A stretch of 64,000 bases of DNA from Streptomyces sp. NBC_01803. Its GTDB lineage: Bacteria > Actinomycetota > Actinomycetes > Streptomycetales > Streptomycetaceae. Every line of letters begins with the position of its first letter. Position 1 is the first letter of the stretch. This document shows, piece by piece, positions 7,786 through 16,733 of this stretch. The notes beneath the pieces were generated by a model, which worked only from the letters and a program-made list of their open reading frames with translations, did no database searches and was not told the DNA's origin. Position numbers and translations under genes: made by a program. The stretch covers positions 868,001-932,000 of the forward strand of contig NZ_CP109073.1 in the NCBI RefSeq assembly GCF_035917415.1, in the 5' to 3' direction.

Positions 7786-8825
7786 GCCGTCACCACCTCG
7801 GGTGTGGGGATCCAGCATCGGGAGCGGTGGCCGGTGCCGCAGGCGTGCAGCGTCGGCTCGCGGCTCTCGCAGTTCTTGGCGATGCCCAGGCCCTCCGCGA
7901 CCGTACAGCGCGGCCGGAAGCGGCAGCCCTGGTGCAGGGCGCGGGACTGGGTGGCGCTGCCCGGGATGGTGTAGAGCCGGTTCTGCTCCTGTTCGAGCAG
8001 GGATGCCTTCATCAGGGCCTGGGTGTAGGGGTGTTGGGGATCGGCGAAGAGGTCGGCGGTGGTGCCGTCCTCCACGATGCGGCCGGCGTACATGACCGCG
8101 ACCCGGTCCGCGATCGAGGCGACGATGCCGAGATCGTGGGTGATCAGCAGGACCGACATGCCCGACTCGCGCTGCTTGAGCTTCAGCAGCCGCAGGATCT
8201 GGGCCTGCACGGTGACGTCCAGCGCGGTGGTGGGCTCGTCCGCGATGAGCAGGCCGGGGTCGCCGGCCAGGGCGGCGGCGATCATCACGCGCTGGGCCAT
8301 GCCGCCGGAGAGCTGGTGCGCGTAGGCCCCCGCCCGGCGTTCGGGCTCGGGGATGCCGACGTCGGCGAGCAGTGCGGGCACCCGTTTCCCGGCCTGACGG
8401 CGGCTGAGCCCGCCGTGCAGCCACAGCGGCTCGGCCACCTGGTCGCGCACGGTGGCCGTCGGGTCGAGCATGGCCTTGGGCTGTTGGAAGAGCATGGCCA
8501 CCCGCTTCCCGCGGATCGCGTCCATGCGGCGGGCGGGCAGGCCCACCACGTTCTCGCCGTCGAGGGCGATGGAGCCCTCGGTGACACGGGCGCCGGCGGG
8601 AAGCAGTCCCATCACGGCGCGCGCCGTGACGCTCTTCCCCGAGCCCGACTCCCCGACGAGGGCGACGATCTCGCCGCGCCGGACGGTGAGATCGAGGCCC
8701 TCGACGGCCTTGGTGGGGGTGGTGCCGGTGAACTCCACGCGCAGATCCCGGACTTCGAGTGAGATGTCACCGTCCGGGCCGTTCGCCGGGCCGGGGGTCC
8801 GTTCGTCGTGCTGTCGCCGGTACAT
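7782..8825 (-). CDS. dppD: DppD-type ABC transporter ATPase
   Basis: This is a 347-residue partner ATPase of the same importer. It has Walker [11 protein letters not shown]-loop [10 protein letters not shown], signature LSGGMAQR, Walker [12 protein letters not shown] and ITHDLG. The C-terminal domain again has the CRFRPRC segment seen in oligopeptide ATPases. The ATG is preceded by GGAAGGAGG at good spacing. A heterodimer with the DppF-type protein encoded next, energising the two permeases upstream, is the standard architecture. Confidence 0.92.
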   Translation of the reverse strand: MYRRQHDERTPGPANGPDGDISLEVRDLRVEFTGTTPTKAVEGLDLTVRRGEIVALVGESGSGKSVTARAVMGLLPAGARVTEGSIALDGENVVGLPARRMDAIRGKRVAMLFQQPKAMLDPTATVRDQVAEPLWLHGGLSRRQAGKRVPALLADVGIPEPERRAGAYAHQLSGGMAQRVMIAAALAGDPGLLIADEPTTALDVTVQAQILRLLKLKQRESGMSVLLITHDLGIVASIADRVAVMYAGRIVEDGTTADLFADPQHPYTQALMKASLLEQEQNRLYTIPGSATQSRALHQGCRFRPRCTVAEGLGIAKNCESREPTLHACGTGHRSRCWIPTPEVVTA

Positions 8826-8852
8826 GTCCGGCCTCCTTCCCGTCAGGGGGAG

Positions 8853-9590
8853 TCAGCGTTTCCGCTGCTGGGTTCCGCCGTCCGCCGTGGCGGACTGGCG
8901 CAGACGGCGCCGCAGGGTGACGACGGCTTCGTCGAAGTGCTGGCGCAGGGTGGTGAGGGCGGTGGGCAGGTCGGCGCCCGCGATGAGATCGACCAAACCC
9001 CGGTGTTCGGGCAGCAGGTCCATGCGGTCGGGTTCGAGGTCGGCGTACATGTTGAGGCAGAGCCGGGTCTCGGAGACGAGGGTGTCGAACATGCGGTTGA
9101 GGCGGTGGCTTCCGGCCGCCTCGACCACCATGCGGTGGAAGCTGAGGTCGAGGTCGGCGACGCCCCACCAGTTGTCGTCCTCGGCCGCCGTGGCCATGTC
9201 GTCCACCACCCGGCGCAGGGCGTCCAGCAGTTCAGCGGACGCGCGGGCGGTGATGACGCGGCGGAAGGCCGCGGCCTCCACGGCCTCGCGGGCGAAGAAG
9301 ACGTCCACGACGTCGTCCTCGCTGAGCACCGGCACGAAGACGCCGCGATGGGGCTGACTGGCCAGCAGTCCTTCCTGGATGAGGCGTTGCAGGCTCTCGC
9401 GGACCGGTCCCCTGCTGACGCCGAGCCGTTCGGCCAGCTCGGTCTCGTGGAGCTGGGTGCCGGGCAGGAAGACGCCGCGGTGGATGCCGTCCCTGAGCTG
9501 CTCGGTGACCTGGGAGGTCAGGGTCCTGCGACGGATCGGGTTGACCGGTGACGGCCGGCCGAGGGCCGTCGTCATGTCCTCGGTGGTCAT
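8853..9590 (-). CDS. GntR-family (FCD-type) regulator inside the transport operon
   Basis: This 245-residue regulator has a winged helix near residues 20-85 (LGVSRGPVRESLQRLIQEGLLAS) followed by an FCD domain (DDVVDVFFAREAVEAAAFRR ... DLDLSFHRMVVEAAGSHRLNRMFDTLV). It starts with an ATG overlapping the upstream permease stop as ATGA. It is clearly related to the second GntR protein at 3123-3785. An FCD-type palindromic site precedes the first gene of the operon, so autoregulation of the whole unit by one or both proteins is likely. Confidence 0.9.
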   Translation of the reverse strand: MTTEDMTTALGRPSPVNPIRRRTLTSQVTEQLRDGIHRGVFLPGTQLHETELAERLGVSRGPVRESLQRLIQEGLLASQPHRGVFVPVLSEDDVVDVFFAREAVEAAAFRRVITARASAELLDALRRVVDDMATAAEDDNWWGVADLDLSFHRMVVEAAGSHRLNRMFDTLVSETRLCLNMYADLEPDRMDLLPEHRGLVDLIAGADLPTALTTLRQHFDEAVVTLRRRLRQSATADGGTQQRKR

Positions 9591-10489
9591 CGACGCGCTT
9601 CCTCCCCGGGCTCGACGCCCTGTCCGATGAGGGTGACGCTGAGGGCGGTGAGGAAGATCGCCAGACCGGGCACGATCACCAGCAGCGGCACCTGCTCCAT
9701 GTAGACCTGCGCGTCCAGCAGCATCGCGCCCCAGTCGGAGTCCGGCGGCTGCACGCCGAGCCCGATGAACGACAGGCCACCCACCGTGATGAGCTTGTGC
9801 CCGAAACGGAGGAAGGCGAGCGCCGTGACCGGGCGGATGGCGTTGGGGATGATGTGCCGCACGATGACGAAGGTGCGGGAGCAGCCCAGCGCCTCGGCGG
9901 CCTCGATGAAGTCCCGGCTGTTGATCTCCAGGGCCAGGCCGCGCATGAGCCGGGCGAACGGGGTCCAGCCGACGACGGTGAGGGCCGCGATCAGGGTGCC
10001 GTGGCCGGTGCCGAGGATCGCGATGAGGAACAGCGCGACGATCACGTCGGGGATGGAGATGAGCAGATCGACCGTGCGCATCAGCAGCTCATCGACGAGG
10101 CCGCCGACGCGTGCGCTGAACGCCCCGATGAGCGTGCCGAGGACCGCGCAGAGCACCAGCGTGATCGCCGCGATGGTCACGGAGAACCGTCCGCCCCACA
10201 TCAGTCTGCTCAGCACGTCCCGGCCCAACTGGTCGGTGCCGAGCCAGTGTCCGGCGCTGGGGGCGGCCAGCCGGTGGGTGAGGTCCTGGGTCGCGGGGTC
10301 GTAGGGCGCGATCCAGGGGGTGAGCAGCAGGACCGACAGCACCGCGGTGAGGACGAGGGCCCCCGCCCGCACGGTCCACGGCAGGCGCCGCCAGGCCCGC
10401 CAGCCGGAGCGAGCCGCCCTGCCGATCGCCGCGAGGAGGTGGGCCGCCCCGTGCGGCCGGATGTCGGGGGCGTGTTCAGTGAGCGCCAT
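9587..10489 (-). CDS. dppC: DppC-type ABC transporter permease
   Basis: This 300-residue inner-membrane permease has the DppC N-terminal segment (YDPATQDLTHRLAAPSAGHWLGTDQLGRD). The EAA loop that contacts the ATPase is EAAEALGCSRTFVIVRHIIPN. About six membrane helices are visible. It overlaps the upstream permease by 14 bases and the downstream GntR start by four bases, so the three are translationally coupled. Confidence 0.93.
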   Translation of the reverse strand: MALTEHAPDIRPHGAAHLLAAIGRAARSGWRAWRRLPWTVRAGALVLTAVLSVLLLTPWIAPYDPATQDLTHRLAAPSAGHWLGTDQLGRDVLSRLMWGGRFSVTIAAITLVLCAVLGTLIGAFSARVGGLVDELLMRTVDLLISIPDVIVALFLIAILGTGHGTLIAALTVVGWTPFARLMRGLALEINSRDFIEAAEALGCSRTFVIVRHIIPNAIRPVTALAFLRFGHKLITVGGLSFIGLGVQPPDSDWGAMLLDAQVYMEQVPLLVIVPGLAIFLTALSVTLIGQGVEPGEEARR

Positions 10490-11423
10490 GGCGGACCCTC
10501 GCAGCCGGGTTGATGAGTTCGCCGAGGAGATCGGCCGCCGTGCTGACCAGGATCGCCAGGGCGACGAGGGACAGCAGGCCGGCCTGGATCACGGGCACGT
10601 CCTGGTTGAGGACGGCCTTGTAGACGAGCTGTCCCATGCCGGGGATGGCGAACAGCACCTCGACCACGACCGAGCCGCCGAGCAGGCCGGCGAACCAGAG
10701 GGAGGAGAGGGTCAGCACGGGCAGCAGACCGTTGCGCAGGGCGTGCCGGATCAGGGCGCGGCGGGAGCTGAGGCCCCGGGCGCGGGCGGCGGTGATGTAG
10801 GGCGCCTGGAGGACGTCGATCATCGCCGCCCTCGTGACGCGGGCGAAGTAGGCCAGCGGGCGCAGGGCGAGGGTGACGGCGGGCAGGATGATGGCGGCCG
10901 GCGACTGCCAGCCCGCCGAGGGGAGCCAGCCGAGGGAGCGGGAGAAGACGAGGACCAGCACGGGGGCCAGCCAGTATTCGGGGACGGCGACGAATCCCTG
11001 GGTGACGAAGGTGACGCCGCTGTCGAGCTTCGAACCGCGCCGGGTGGCGGAGATGACGCCCAGGGGCACCGCGATGAGGAGGGCGGCGGACAGGGCGATG
11101 ACGGCGAGCATGAGGGACACGGTGAGGGCGCCGCCGAGCAGGTCGCCGACGGGCGTTCTGCTGGTGAACGAGAGGCCGAAGTCTCCGCGCACCGCGCGGC
11201 CGAGCCAGCTCGCGTACTGGACGACGAGCGGCTGGTCGAGCCCCAGCTCCGCCTTGAGAGCCTCGACCGCGTCCGGGTCGATGGCCCGGTCCGAGACCCG
11301 TGAGCGCAGCACCGTGCGGACCGGGTCGTCGCCGCTGAGATAGGGGATGAGGAAGGTCAGCATGGAGACCACGAGCAATGTGGCGAGCATGACCACGGTG
11401 CGTCGCAGGACGAAGCGGATCAC
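10476..11423 (-). CDS. dppB: DppB-type ABC transporter permease
   Basis: This 315-residue membrane permease opens with the DppB signature MIRFVLRRTVVMLATLLVVS and a periplasmic loop. The EAA motif is AARARGLSSRRALIRHALRNGLLPV. The GTG start has a strong GGAAGGAGG RBS. It is the first of the two permeases and follows the FAD oxidase gene after about 100 bases. Confidence 0.93.
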   Translation of the reverse strand: MIRFVLRRTVVMLATLLVVSMLTFLIPYLSGDDPVRTVLRSRVSDRAIDPDAVEALKAELGLDQPLVVQYASWLGRAVRGDFGLSFTSRTPVGDLLGGALTVSLMLAVIALSAALLIAVPLGVISATRRGSKLDSGVTFVTQGFVAVPEYWLAPVLVLVFSRSLGWLPSAGWQSPAAIILPAVTLALRPLAYFARVTRAAMIDVLQAPYITAARARGLSSRRALIRHALRNGLLPVLTLSSLWFAGLLGGSVVVEVLFAIPGMGQLVYKAVLNQDVPVIQAGLLSLVALAILVSTAADLLGELINPAARVRHGAH

Positions 11424-11526
11424 CTCACCACCTCCTTCCGGTCGTGGGTCGTGGGCTGCGGCTCGTCGGGGTTGCGGGTGGTGCGGCGTGGTCGGGGCGG
11501 TCCGGCCGGGGCCGGGGGGCCGAAGG

Positions 11527-12807
11527 TCAGGTGAGGACGTCCAGCGTCCGGTAGTAGGCGCCGGCGAAGGGCAGGAACCACGGGGAGCCGAAGTAGTGCC
11601 CGGGGACGTGCGGGAATTCCAGACCGCGCCAGACGTTGGCCGAGGCGTCGCCGCCCAGCACGTCGGCCATCTGGCGGCCCATGTGGGTGGCCATCTGAAC
11701 GCCGTGGCCGGAGAAGCCGGCGGCGTAGAAGAGCCCTTCGTGCTCCCCGGCGTGGACGAGCTGGTCGAGGCTGAGGTCGACCAGCCCGCCCCAGCAGTAG
11801 TCGATGCGCACGCCCGCGAGTTGCGGGAAGACCGAGAGCATGCCCTTGCGCAGGATCTTCCCGCTCTTGAGGTCGGAGGCGGCGCCGGACATCGCGAACC
11901 GGGCGCGTCCGCCGAAGAGCAGCCGGTTGTCGGGGGTGACGCGGAAGTAGTAGAGGATGTTCCTGGAGTCGGACGCCATGCGGCGGGTGGGCATCAGCTC
12001 GTCCAGGACGGCCTGGTCGAGGGGCTCGGTGACCACGATGAAGCTGCCGACCGGCACGACGCGGTTGCGCAGCCAGCGGAACGACGAGCCGGTGTAGGCG
12101 CCGGACGCGAAGAGGACCTGGTCGGCGCGGAGCGTGCCGACGGGTGTGGTGACGTCGTGCCGGTGGCCGCTGATCCGGCGGACCTTGGTGACCGGGGCCT
12201 TCTCCAGGATCCGCACCCCGAGCCGCTCGGCGGCGTCGGCCAGGCCCCGGACGAACTTGCCGACGTGCAGGCCCGCGCCCTGCGGGTCGGCCATGGCGCC
12301 GTGGTAGTAGTCGGAGCCGATCTCCGCGCGCAGGTCCTTCCTCGGGATCAGCTCGGTCCGGTATCCGATGAGGTCGTGCAGCGCCTCGTGGGTGCGCGCC
12401 AGGCGCTCGTAATGGGCGGGCTTACAGGCCAGGTTGAGCTTGCCGGTCCGCGCGAAGTCGCAGTCGATGTCCTCCTCGGTGACCAGCTTCTCGACGGTGT
12501 CGATGGCGTCGTTGTAGGCGAGGTAGAGGGACTTGGCGGTCGGGACGCCGTAACGGCCCACGGCGGTGAGGAAGCCGATGGCCAGTCCGGTGGTGCACAT
12601 CCCGCCGTTGCGCCCCGAGGCGCCCCAGCCGACGGTGTCCTGCTCCAGGACCGTGACCCGCGCCCCTTTACGGGCCAGGTGCAGCGCGGCGGAGAGGCCG
12701 GTCAACCCGGCTCCCACGACCGCCACGTCCGTCCGCCCGTCGAGAGAGAGGGCAGTGCGGTCGGGCGCGGCCGGTGCGGTGTCCAACCAGTAGGGAATCG
12801 GCTTCAC
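11527..12807 (-). CDS. FAD-dependent amine/amino-acid oxidase-like enzyme (DAO family)
   Basis: This 426-residue flavoprotein has a dinucleotide fold near residues 28-58 (VAVVGAGLTGLSAALHLARK then VLEQD) and GASGRNGGMC, the segment typical of PuuB/glycine-oxidase-like DAO proteins. Late motifs are YCWGGLVDLSLDQLVHAG and YAAGFSGHGVQMATHMG. Family members oxidatively deaminate amines or secondary amino acids, giving an aldehyde or keto acid with ammonia and peroxide. Its neighbours (importer, aldehyde dehydrogenase) fit a gamma-glutamylputrescine-oxidase-like step, but the substrate is inferred only as an imported amine. The GTG start has GAGGAAG upstream. Confidence 0.87.
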   Translation of the reverse strand: MKPIPYWLDTAPAAPDRTALSLDGRTDVAVVGAGLTGLSAALHLARKGARVTVLEQDTVGWGASGRNGGMCTTGLAIGFLTAVGRYGVPTAKSLYLAYNDAIDTVEKLVTEEDIDCDFARTGKLNLACKPAHYERLARTHEALHDLIGYRTELIPRKDLRAEIGSDYYHGAMADPQGAGLHVGKFVRGLADAAERLGVRILEKAPVTKVRRISGHRHDVTTPVGTLRADQVLFASGAYTGSSFRWLRNRVVPVGSFIVVTEPLDQAVLDELMPTRRMASDSRNILYYFRVTPDNRLLFGGRARFAMSGAASDLKSGKILRKGMLSVFPQLAGVRIDYCWGGLVDLSLDQLVHAGEHEGLFYAAGFSGHGVQMATHMGRQMADVLGGDASANVWRGLEFPHVPGHYFGSPWFLPFAGAYYRTLDVLT

Positions 12808-12882
12808 GGTGCTGCTTCCTCTCGTGGGGCGCGGGGGTGTCGTCGGCTGGGGCGGAACCGGGCGGGGCGTCCGCCGGTGGGG

Positions 12883-13551
12883 TCAGAGTCCGAGCAGGCC
12901 GGGCAGCTCGGTCAGGGCCGTGATCTCGGTGTAGCCGTAGTACGGCGTGCTGGGCTCGTAACCCCGGTTGAGGTAGACCTTGTTGGTGATCCGCAGGTCG
13001 TGGGCGGGGATGAGGTCGTAGCGCAGGCTGGACGACACGTGCAGGACGTCGCCGGGGCCGCACTCCAGCCGTCCGAGCATGTACTCGAACGCCTGCAGCC
13101 GGGGCTTGTAGGCCCGCGCCTGCTCGGCGGTGAACACGGCGTGGAACGGGGCGCCGAGCTTGCCCACGTTGTGGGCGATCTGGGAGTCGGCCGCGTTGGA
13201 GAGGATGACGAGCGGGAACTCCTCGGCGAGCTTGGCCAGGCCCTCGGGGACGTCGGGGTGGGGGCCCCAGGTCGGGACGGCGTCGACGATGCTGTCGCCG
13301 TCGGTGTCCCGGTACTCCAGGTCCCACAGGGTGTTGGCGCGCCTGAGGGCGTTCTTCACCACGTCGGGGTAGGGCTGGTAGGCGCCCATGACCTCGTCGA
13401 TCCGGAATGCCTCGAAGTCGTCGAGGAAGTCCTCCATGCGGTCCGGATCGACGCGGTCCGCGTACAGGCCGCGGGTGACGGCGGACATCTGGAAGTGGGT
13501 GAGGGTGCCGTAGCAGTCGAAGGTGATGTACTTGGGCCGGAAGTCGATCAT
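12883..13551 (-). CDS. HAD hydrolase, type II haloacid dehalogenase-like
   Basis: This 222-residue HAD-superfamily protein has the nucleophile motif FDCYGTL near residue 10, a cap domain, a SNAADS motif, a Lys in AYKPR and a late SSSLRYDLIPAHD segment. Its layout matches L-2-haloacid dehalogenases. The segment usually reading SSNxWD in true dehalogenases here reads SSSLRYD, so the Asn and Trp positions are altered. Dehalogenation should not be assumed; a phosphatase-like or C-heteroatom hydrolysis role is possible. The ATG at 13551 has GAAGGG upstream. It sits between the binding protein and the oxidase gene. Confidence 0.82.
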   Translation of the reverse strand: MIDFRPKYITFDCYGTLTHFQMSAVTRGLYADRVDPDRMEDFLDDFEAFRIDEVMGAYQPYPDVVKNALRRANTLWDLEYRDTDGDSIVDAVPTWGPHPDVPEGLAKLAEEFPLVILSNAADSQIAHNVGKLGAPFHAVFTAEQARAYKPRLQAFEYMLGRLECGPGDVLHVSSSLRYDLIPAHDLRITNKVYLNRGYEPSTPYYGYTEITALTELPGLLGL

Positions 13552-13592
13552 GGGGGTCCCTTCGAGTCGTCTCTCGCTGGTGAGGGGGGCGG

Positions 13593-15128
13593 TCAGCCGG
13601 TGGCGCGGGCCAGGTCGGCGGTCAGGGTGTAGTAGGGGTGGACGGCGTATCCGACCACTCCGGCGACGGCGGCCGTCTCGGTCTCGTGGACCAGGAAGAC
13701 GTTCACGGCTTGGCTCTGGAGGAGTTCGGCCGTCTGTGCGTAGACGGCGTAGCGCTCGTCCCGGCTCTCGGCGACCCTGGCCTCCTCGACCAGGGCGTCC
13801 AGCTCCGGGTCGCAGACGTGCGTGATGTTGTAGCTGCCGTCGCAGGTGTAGTCGGCGGTGAGGAAGCCGAGCGGGTCGGGCATGTCGTTGAGGTAGTTGC
13901 GGGAGAGCAGCGCCATGTCGAAGTCGCCTTCGAGCAGGGCCGGTTCCATGGAGGCGTAGTCGCCGGTCTCGATGGTCACGTCGATCCCGACGGCTCCGAG
14001 CTGCTCCTGGAGGACGGCGGCGAGGTCGGCGAATCCGGTGCCCTCGGTGTAGGCGAGGAGTGTCAGGTTGAGGGACGACGGGTCGACGCCGGCCTCCGCC
14101 AGGAGCTCCGCCGCCGCGTCCGGGTCGGCCTCGACGGGCTCGGCTTGCTCGGGGGCGAACGGCTCGGTCGGGGTGAACGGTCCGACCGCCGGGTGGGCCG
14201 CGCCGGGGTAGACGGCTTCGCTGATGGCGCGGGTGTCGACGGCAGCCTGAACGGCCCGGCGTACCAGTTCGTCGTCGAAGGGGGCGCGGCCGTTGTTGAG
14301 GATCAGCTCGGTGGTTCTGGGCAGTTCGACCGTCTCCAGCCGGGTGCCTCCGGAGCCGCTGAGCGTCTCCATGCTGGTGACCGGCAGCTTTCTGGCGATC
14401 TGCGCCTCGCCGGTGTCGATCTGGGTGGCGCGCATCGCCCCGTCGGGGATGAACCGGACCTCGGCCGCGTCGAGTCCGACACCCCCGCCCCAGTAGGAGG
14501 AGTTGGCCTCCAGCGACACGGACTGCTGGGGCACCTCCTCGATGATGGCGAAGGGACCGGTGCAAGTGCCCTGGGGGTCGGGGGTGGATCCTTCGAACGC
14601 CGAGGGGGCGAGGATCCCGGTGTGCGGAGTCGACATCCGCTCCGGCATGAGGTAATCGGGCGTCGGGGTGGTGATGCGCACGGTGTCGTCGCCGACCGCC
14701 TCGACGTTCTCCACCACATCGGGTGAGAACACCGACGCGGGCGCGGTCGCACCGAGCGCGTGCTGCAGCGCCCCGGCGACGGCCTCGGCGTCCATCGGCT
14801 CGCCGTTCTGGAACGTGACGCCGCTCCGGAGGCCGAACTCCCAGACGGTGGGCGCCGTCTGGTCCCAGGAGGTGGCGAGCATCGGCTCCAGGACGCCGTT
14901 GCCGGCGCTGGAGACGAGCATCTCCAGACAGCCGAGCTTGCTCAGGACGAACGAGTCGTCGGTCTCCAGCGCCCAGGCGGCGGCCGGCGCGAACGGCTCG
15001 TCAATGACGATCGTCCCGTTCCCGCCCTCACCGCCCCCCGAGGCGTCGGCGCCCTCACCACTCATTCCGCAGGCCCCGAGGGTCAGTGTCAGTAGGGAAA
15101 TTCCACAGGTCACACGAAAAATATTCAT
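13593..15128 (-). CDS. Lipoprotein solute-binding protein of a DppA/OppA-type importer
   Basis: This 511-residue extracellular lipoprotein has a signal sequence ending in the lipobox LGAC (Cys20), then a Gly/Ser linker and the SBP_bac_5 fold (GVTFQNGEPMDAEAV, ILNNGRAPFDDELVRRAVQAAVD). It is the first gene of the operon and delivers substrate to the two permeases. SBP family 5 members bind peptides, nickel, opines and other amino-acid conjugates, so ligand identity is not predictable. The gene is downstream of an intergenic region with an FCD-GntR-like palindrome. Confidence 0.9.
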   Translation of the reverse strand: MNIFRVTCGISLLTLTLGACGMSGEGADASGGGEGGNGTIVIDEPFAPAAAWALETDDSFVLSKLGCLEMLVSSAGNGVLEPMLATSWDQTAPTVWEFGLRSGVTFQNGEPMDAEAVAGALQHALGATAPASVFSPDVVENVEAVGDDTVRITTPTPDYLMPERMSTPHTGILAPSAFEGSTPDPQGTCTGPFAIIEEVPQQSVSLEANSSYWGGGVGLDAAEVRFIPDGAMRATQIDTGEAQIARKLPVTSMETLSGSGGTRLETVELPRTTELILNNGRAPFDDELVRRAVQAAVDTRAISEAVYPGAAHPAVGPFTPTEPFAPEQAEPVEADPDAAAELLAEAGVDPSSLNLTLLAYTEGTGFADLAAVLQEQLGAVGIDVTIETGDYASMEPALLEGDFDMALLSRNYLNDMPDPLGFLTADYTCDGSYNITHVCDPELDALVEEARVAESRDERYAVYAQTAELLQSQAVNVFLVHETETAAVAGVVGYAVHPYYTLTADLARATG

Positions 15129-15201
15129 AGCTGCTCACTCATTCACGTCTGGAGCGGAGCGCCGCGCTGTTGGTGAAGACCGTATGAGCGTCAACTGCCA
15201 T

Positions 15202-15212
15202 CTGTCTACAAT
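15202..15212. promoter_or_regulatory. Candidate GntR (FCD) operator upstream of the catabolic operon
   Basis: CTGTCTACAAT contains the palindrome TGTCTACA, close to the TTGTnTACAA-type sites bound by many FCD-subfamily GntR regulators. It lies 74 bases before the binding-protein ATG, in a locally AT-rich stretch also containing TTGTTTAC on the operon strand. A related ATTGTCAACA lies before the terminal gntR at 3811-3820. Two FCD regulators are encoded in the operon, which supports an autoregulatory role. Confidence 0.5.
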
Positions 15213-15414
15213 CTTTCGTAAACAAGACGTTGCCACAGTGCGTCACGAGCGAACCGGCCGGAGGACGACCAGGGGTCGGGGCACGGGCTGATGAGAGGCC
15301 GCGGGGTGGGGGTTCCCGGCTTGTTGAGCATTGCTTAGGCTGGGCTCCCACCGGTCACCGGCCGGGTGTTGGGACCACGCGCGGCACTGTCGCCGCGGCG
15401 GGAACGGAGCGGGC

Positions 15415-16230
15415 ATGAGCAAGCGCATTCTGGTGACGGGGGGCGCCTCCGGCCTCGGCCGGGCGATCGTGAGCCACTACGCGGCGGCGGGTTGGCGGGT
15501 GCTGATCGCCGACGTGGCCGAGCCCGGGGCGCTACCGGCGGGCGATGTGTCCTACCAACGCCTCGACGTGCGCTCGGAGGAGGACTGGCAGCGGGTGCGC
15601 GCCTGGTGCGAGTCGGCGTGGGGCGGGCTGGACGTGCTGGTCAACAACGCGGGCGTGGCCGCCGCCGGCCGCATGGAGCGCATAGCGCCGGCCGACTGGG
15701 AGTGGATCCTCGGCATCAACCTGAACGGCGTCATCGCCGGCTGCCGCACGTTCGCGCCGGTCTTCAAGGAGCAGCGCGGCGGGCACCTGGTCAACATCTC
15801 GTCGCTGGCCGGGCTGATGAACCTGCCGGGCATGGCCTCCTACAACGTCACCAAGGCCGCCGTGATCTCCCTGTCGGAGACCCTGCGCTACGAGCTGGAG
15901 CCGTGGAACATACGGACCACCGTGGTCTGCCCCGGCTTCGTCCCGACCAACCTCGGCTCCCGGCTGCGCAGTCCCGACCCCGTTCTGGCCGACGTGGCCC
16001 ACAAGATGCTCGCGAAGGGCACGGTCACGCCCGAGCAGGTGGCGGAGCGGGTGGCCGAGGCCGTTGACAAGGGCCGGTTCCTGGTCCACACCCACCGCGA
16101 GGTGCGGGTGGTGGTGGCGCTCAAGCGGCTGCTGCCCAGGCTCGTGGACCGGCAGATCACGAAGGGGTGGCGGCAGATGAAGGACGAGCTGGAGCGGCAG
16201 GACCGGGAGCGGGAGGCCAGCGGAGCCTGA
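15415..16230 (+). CDS. Short-chain dehydrogenase/reductase
   Basis: This 271-residue classical SDR has the cofactor motif TGGASGLG at the N-terminus, NNAG, and the catalytic Tyr143-Lys147 pair in YNVTK after NISSLAG. The C-terminal region is longer and basic (VALKRLLPRLVDRQITKGWRQMKDE). The ATG at 15415 follows GGAACGGAG. The gene is divergent from the catabolic operon and there is no clear functional link. The substrate is unknown. Confidence 0.9.
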   Translation: MSKRILVTGGASGLGRAIVSHYAAAGWRVLIADVAEPGALPAGDVSYQRLDVRSEEDWQRVRAWCESAWGGLDVLVNNAGVAAAGRMERIAPADWEWILGINLNGVIAGCRTFAPVFKEQRGGHLVNISSLAGLMNLPGMASYNVTKAAVISLSETLRYELEPWNIRTTVVCPGFVPTNLGSRLRSPDPVLADVAHKMLAKGTVTPEQVAERVAEAVDKGRFLVHTHREVRVVVALKRLLPRLVDRQITKGWRQMKDELERQDREREASGA

Positions 16231-16263
16231 CCGCCCGCCCCCGGTCCTCGTCCCGGCGGAGGC

Positions 16264-16698
16264 TCAGCGGCCCGCCGGCGCCGGCGGGCCGGAGAGGGCG
16301 TCGGCCAGCCGGAGGAAGACGGCCGCCTCCTCGTCCCTGCCCCGCCGTTGCAGGGTGCGGCCGAGCATCAGGTGGGCGTAGGGCTCGACCGGGTCGCGGG
16401 CGATCACCTCACGCAACTGCTCTTCGGCGCGGCCGAGTTGAGCCGAGTGATAGAGGGCGCGGGCCAGCAGCAGGCGCGGCGCGACCTGGTCGGGGAACTC
16501 CTCCACCACCCCGGCCAGCAGCCGGGCCGCGGTGGCGTAGTCCCTCGCCTCGAAGAACAGCCCGGCGCGCTCCCAACGTTCGGCGACGGTCTCTTCCCGC
16601 ACCGCGCCGGGTCCGTCATCGAACAGGTGCCGGGCACTGGCCCAACGCCCGGGGCTGGGCTCGCCGTTGGGCAGGTAGGTGTCGAGGTCGCGGGTCAT
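16264..16698 (-). CDS. Tetratricopeptide-repeat protein
   Basis: This 144-residue soluble protein has consecutive helix pairs, AERWERAGLFFEARDYATAARLLAGVVEEFP, then LLLARALYHSAQLGRAEEQLREVIARDP and AHLMLGRTLQRRGRDEEAAVFL, a three-repeat TPR array used for protein contacts. The ATG has GAGGAG upstream. It converges with the SDR to the left and follows the WrbA gene by 35 bases, so it is probably co-transcribed with it. Confidence 0.8.
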   Translation of the reverse strand: MTRDLDTYLPNGEPSPGRWASARHLFDDGPGAVREETVAERWERAGLFFEARDYATAARLLAGVVEEFPDQVAPRLLLARALYHSAQLGRAEEQLREVIARDPVEPYAHLMLGRTLQRRGRDEEAAVFLRLADALSGPPAPAGR

Positions 16699-16733
16699 GG
16701 GGGGCTCCTCTCGGACTGCGCGCTCCGGTGGGG

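Noticed and set aside
12883..13551. Naming the HAD gene as a functional 2-haloacid dehalogenase
   Set aside because: Key residues near the end of the domain differ from the dehalogenase pattern, so only the fold is claimed.
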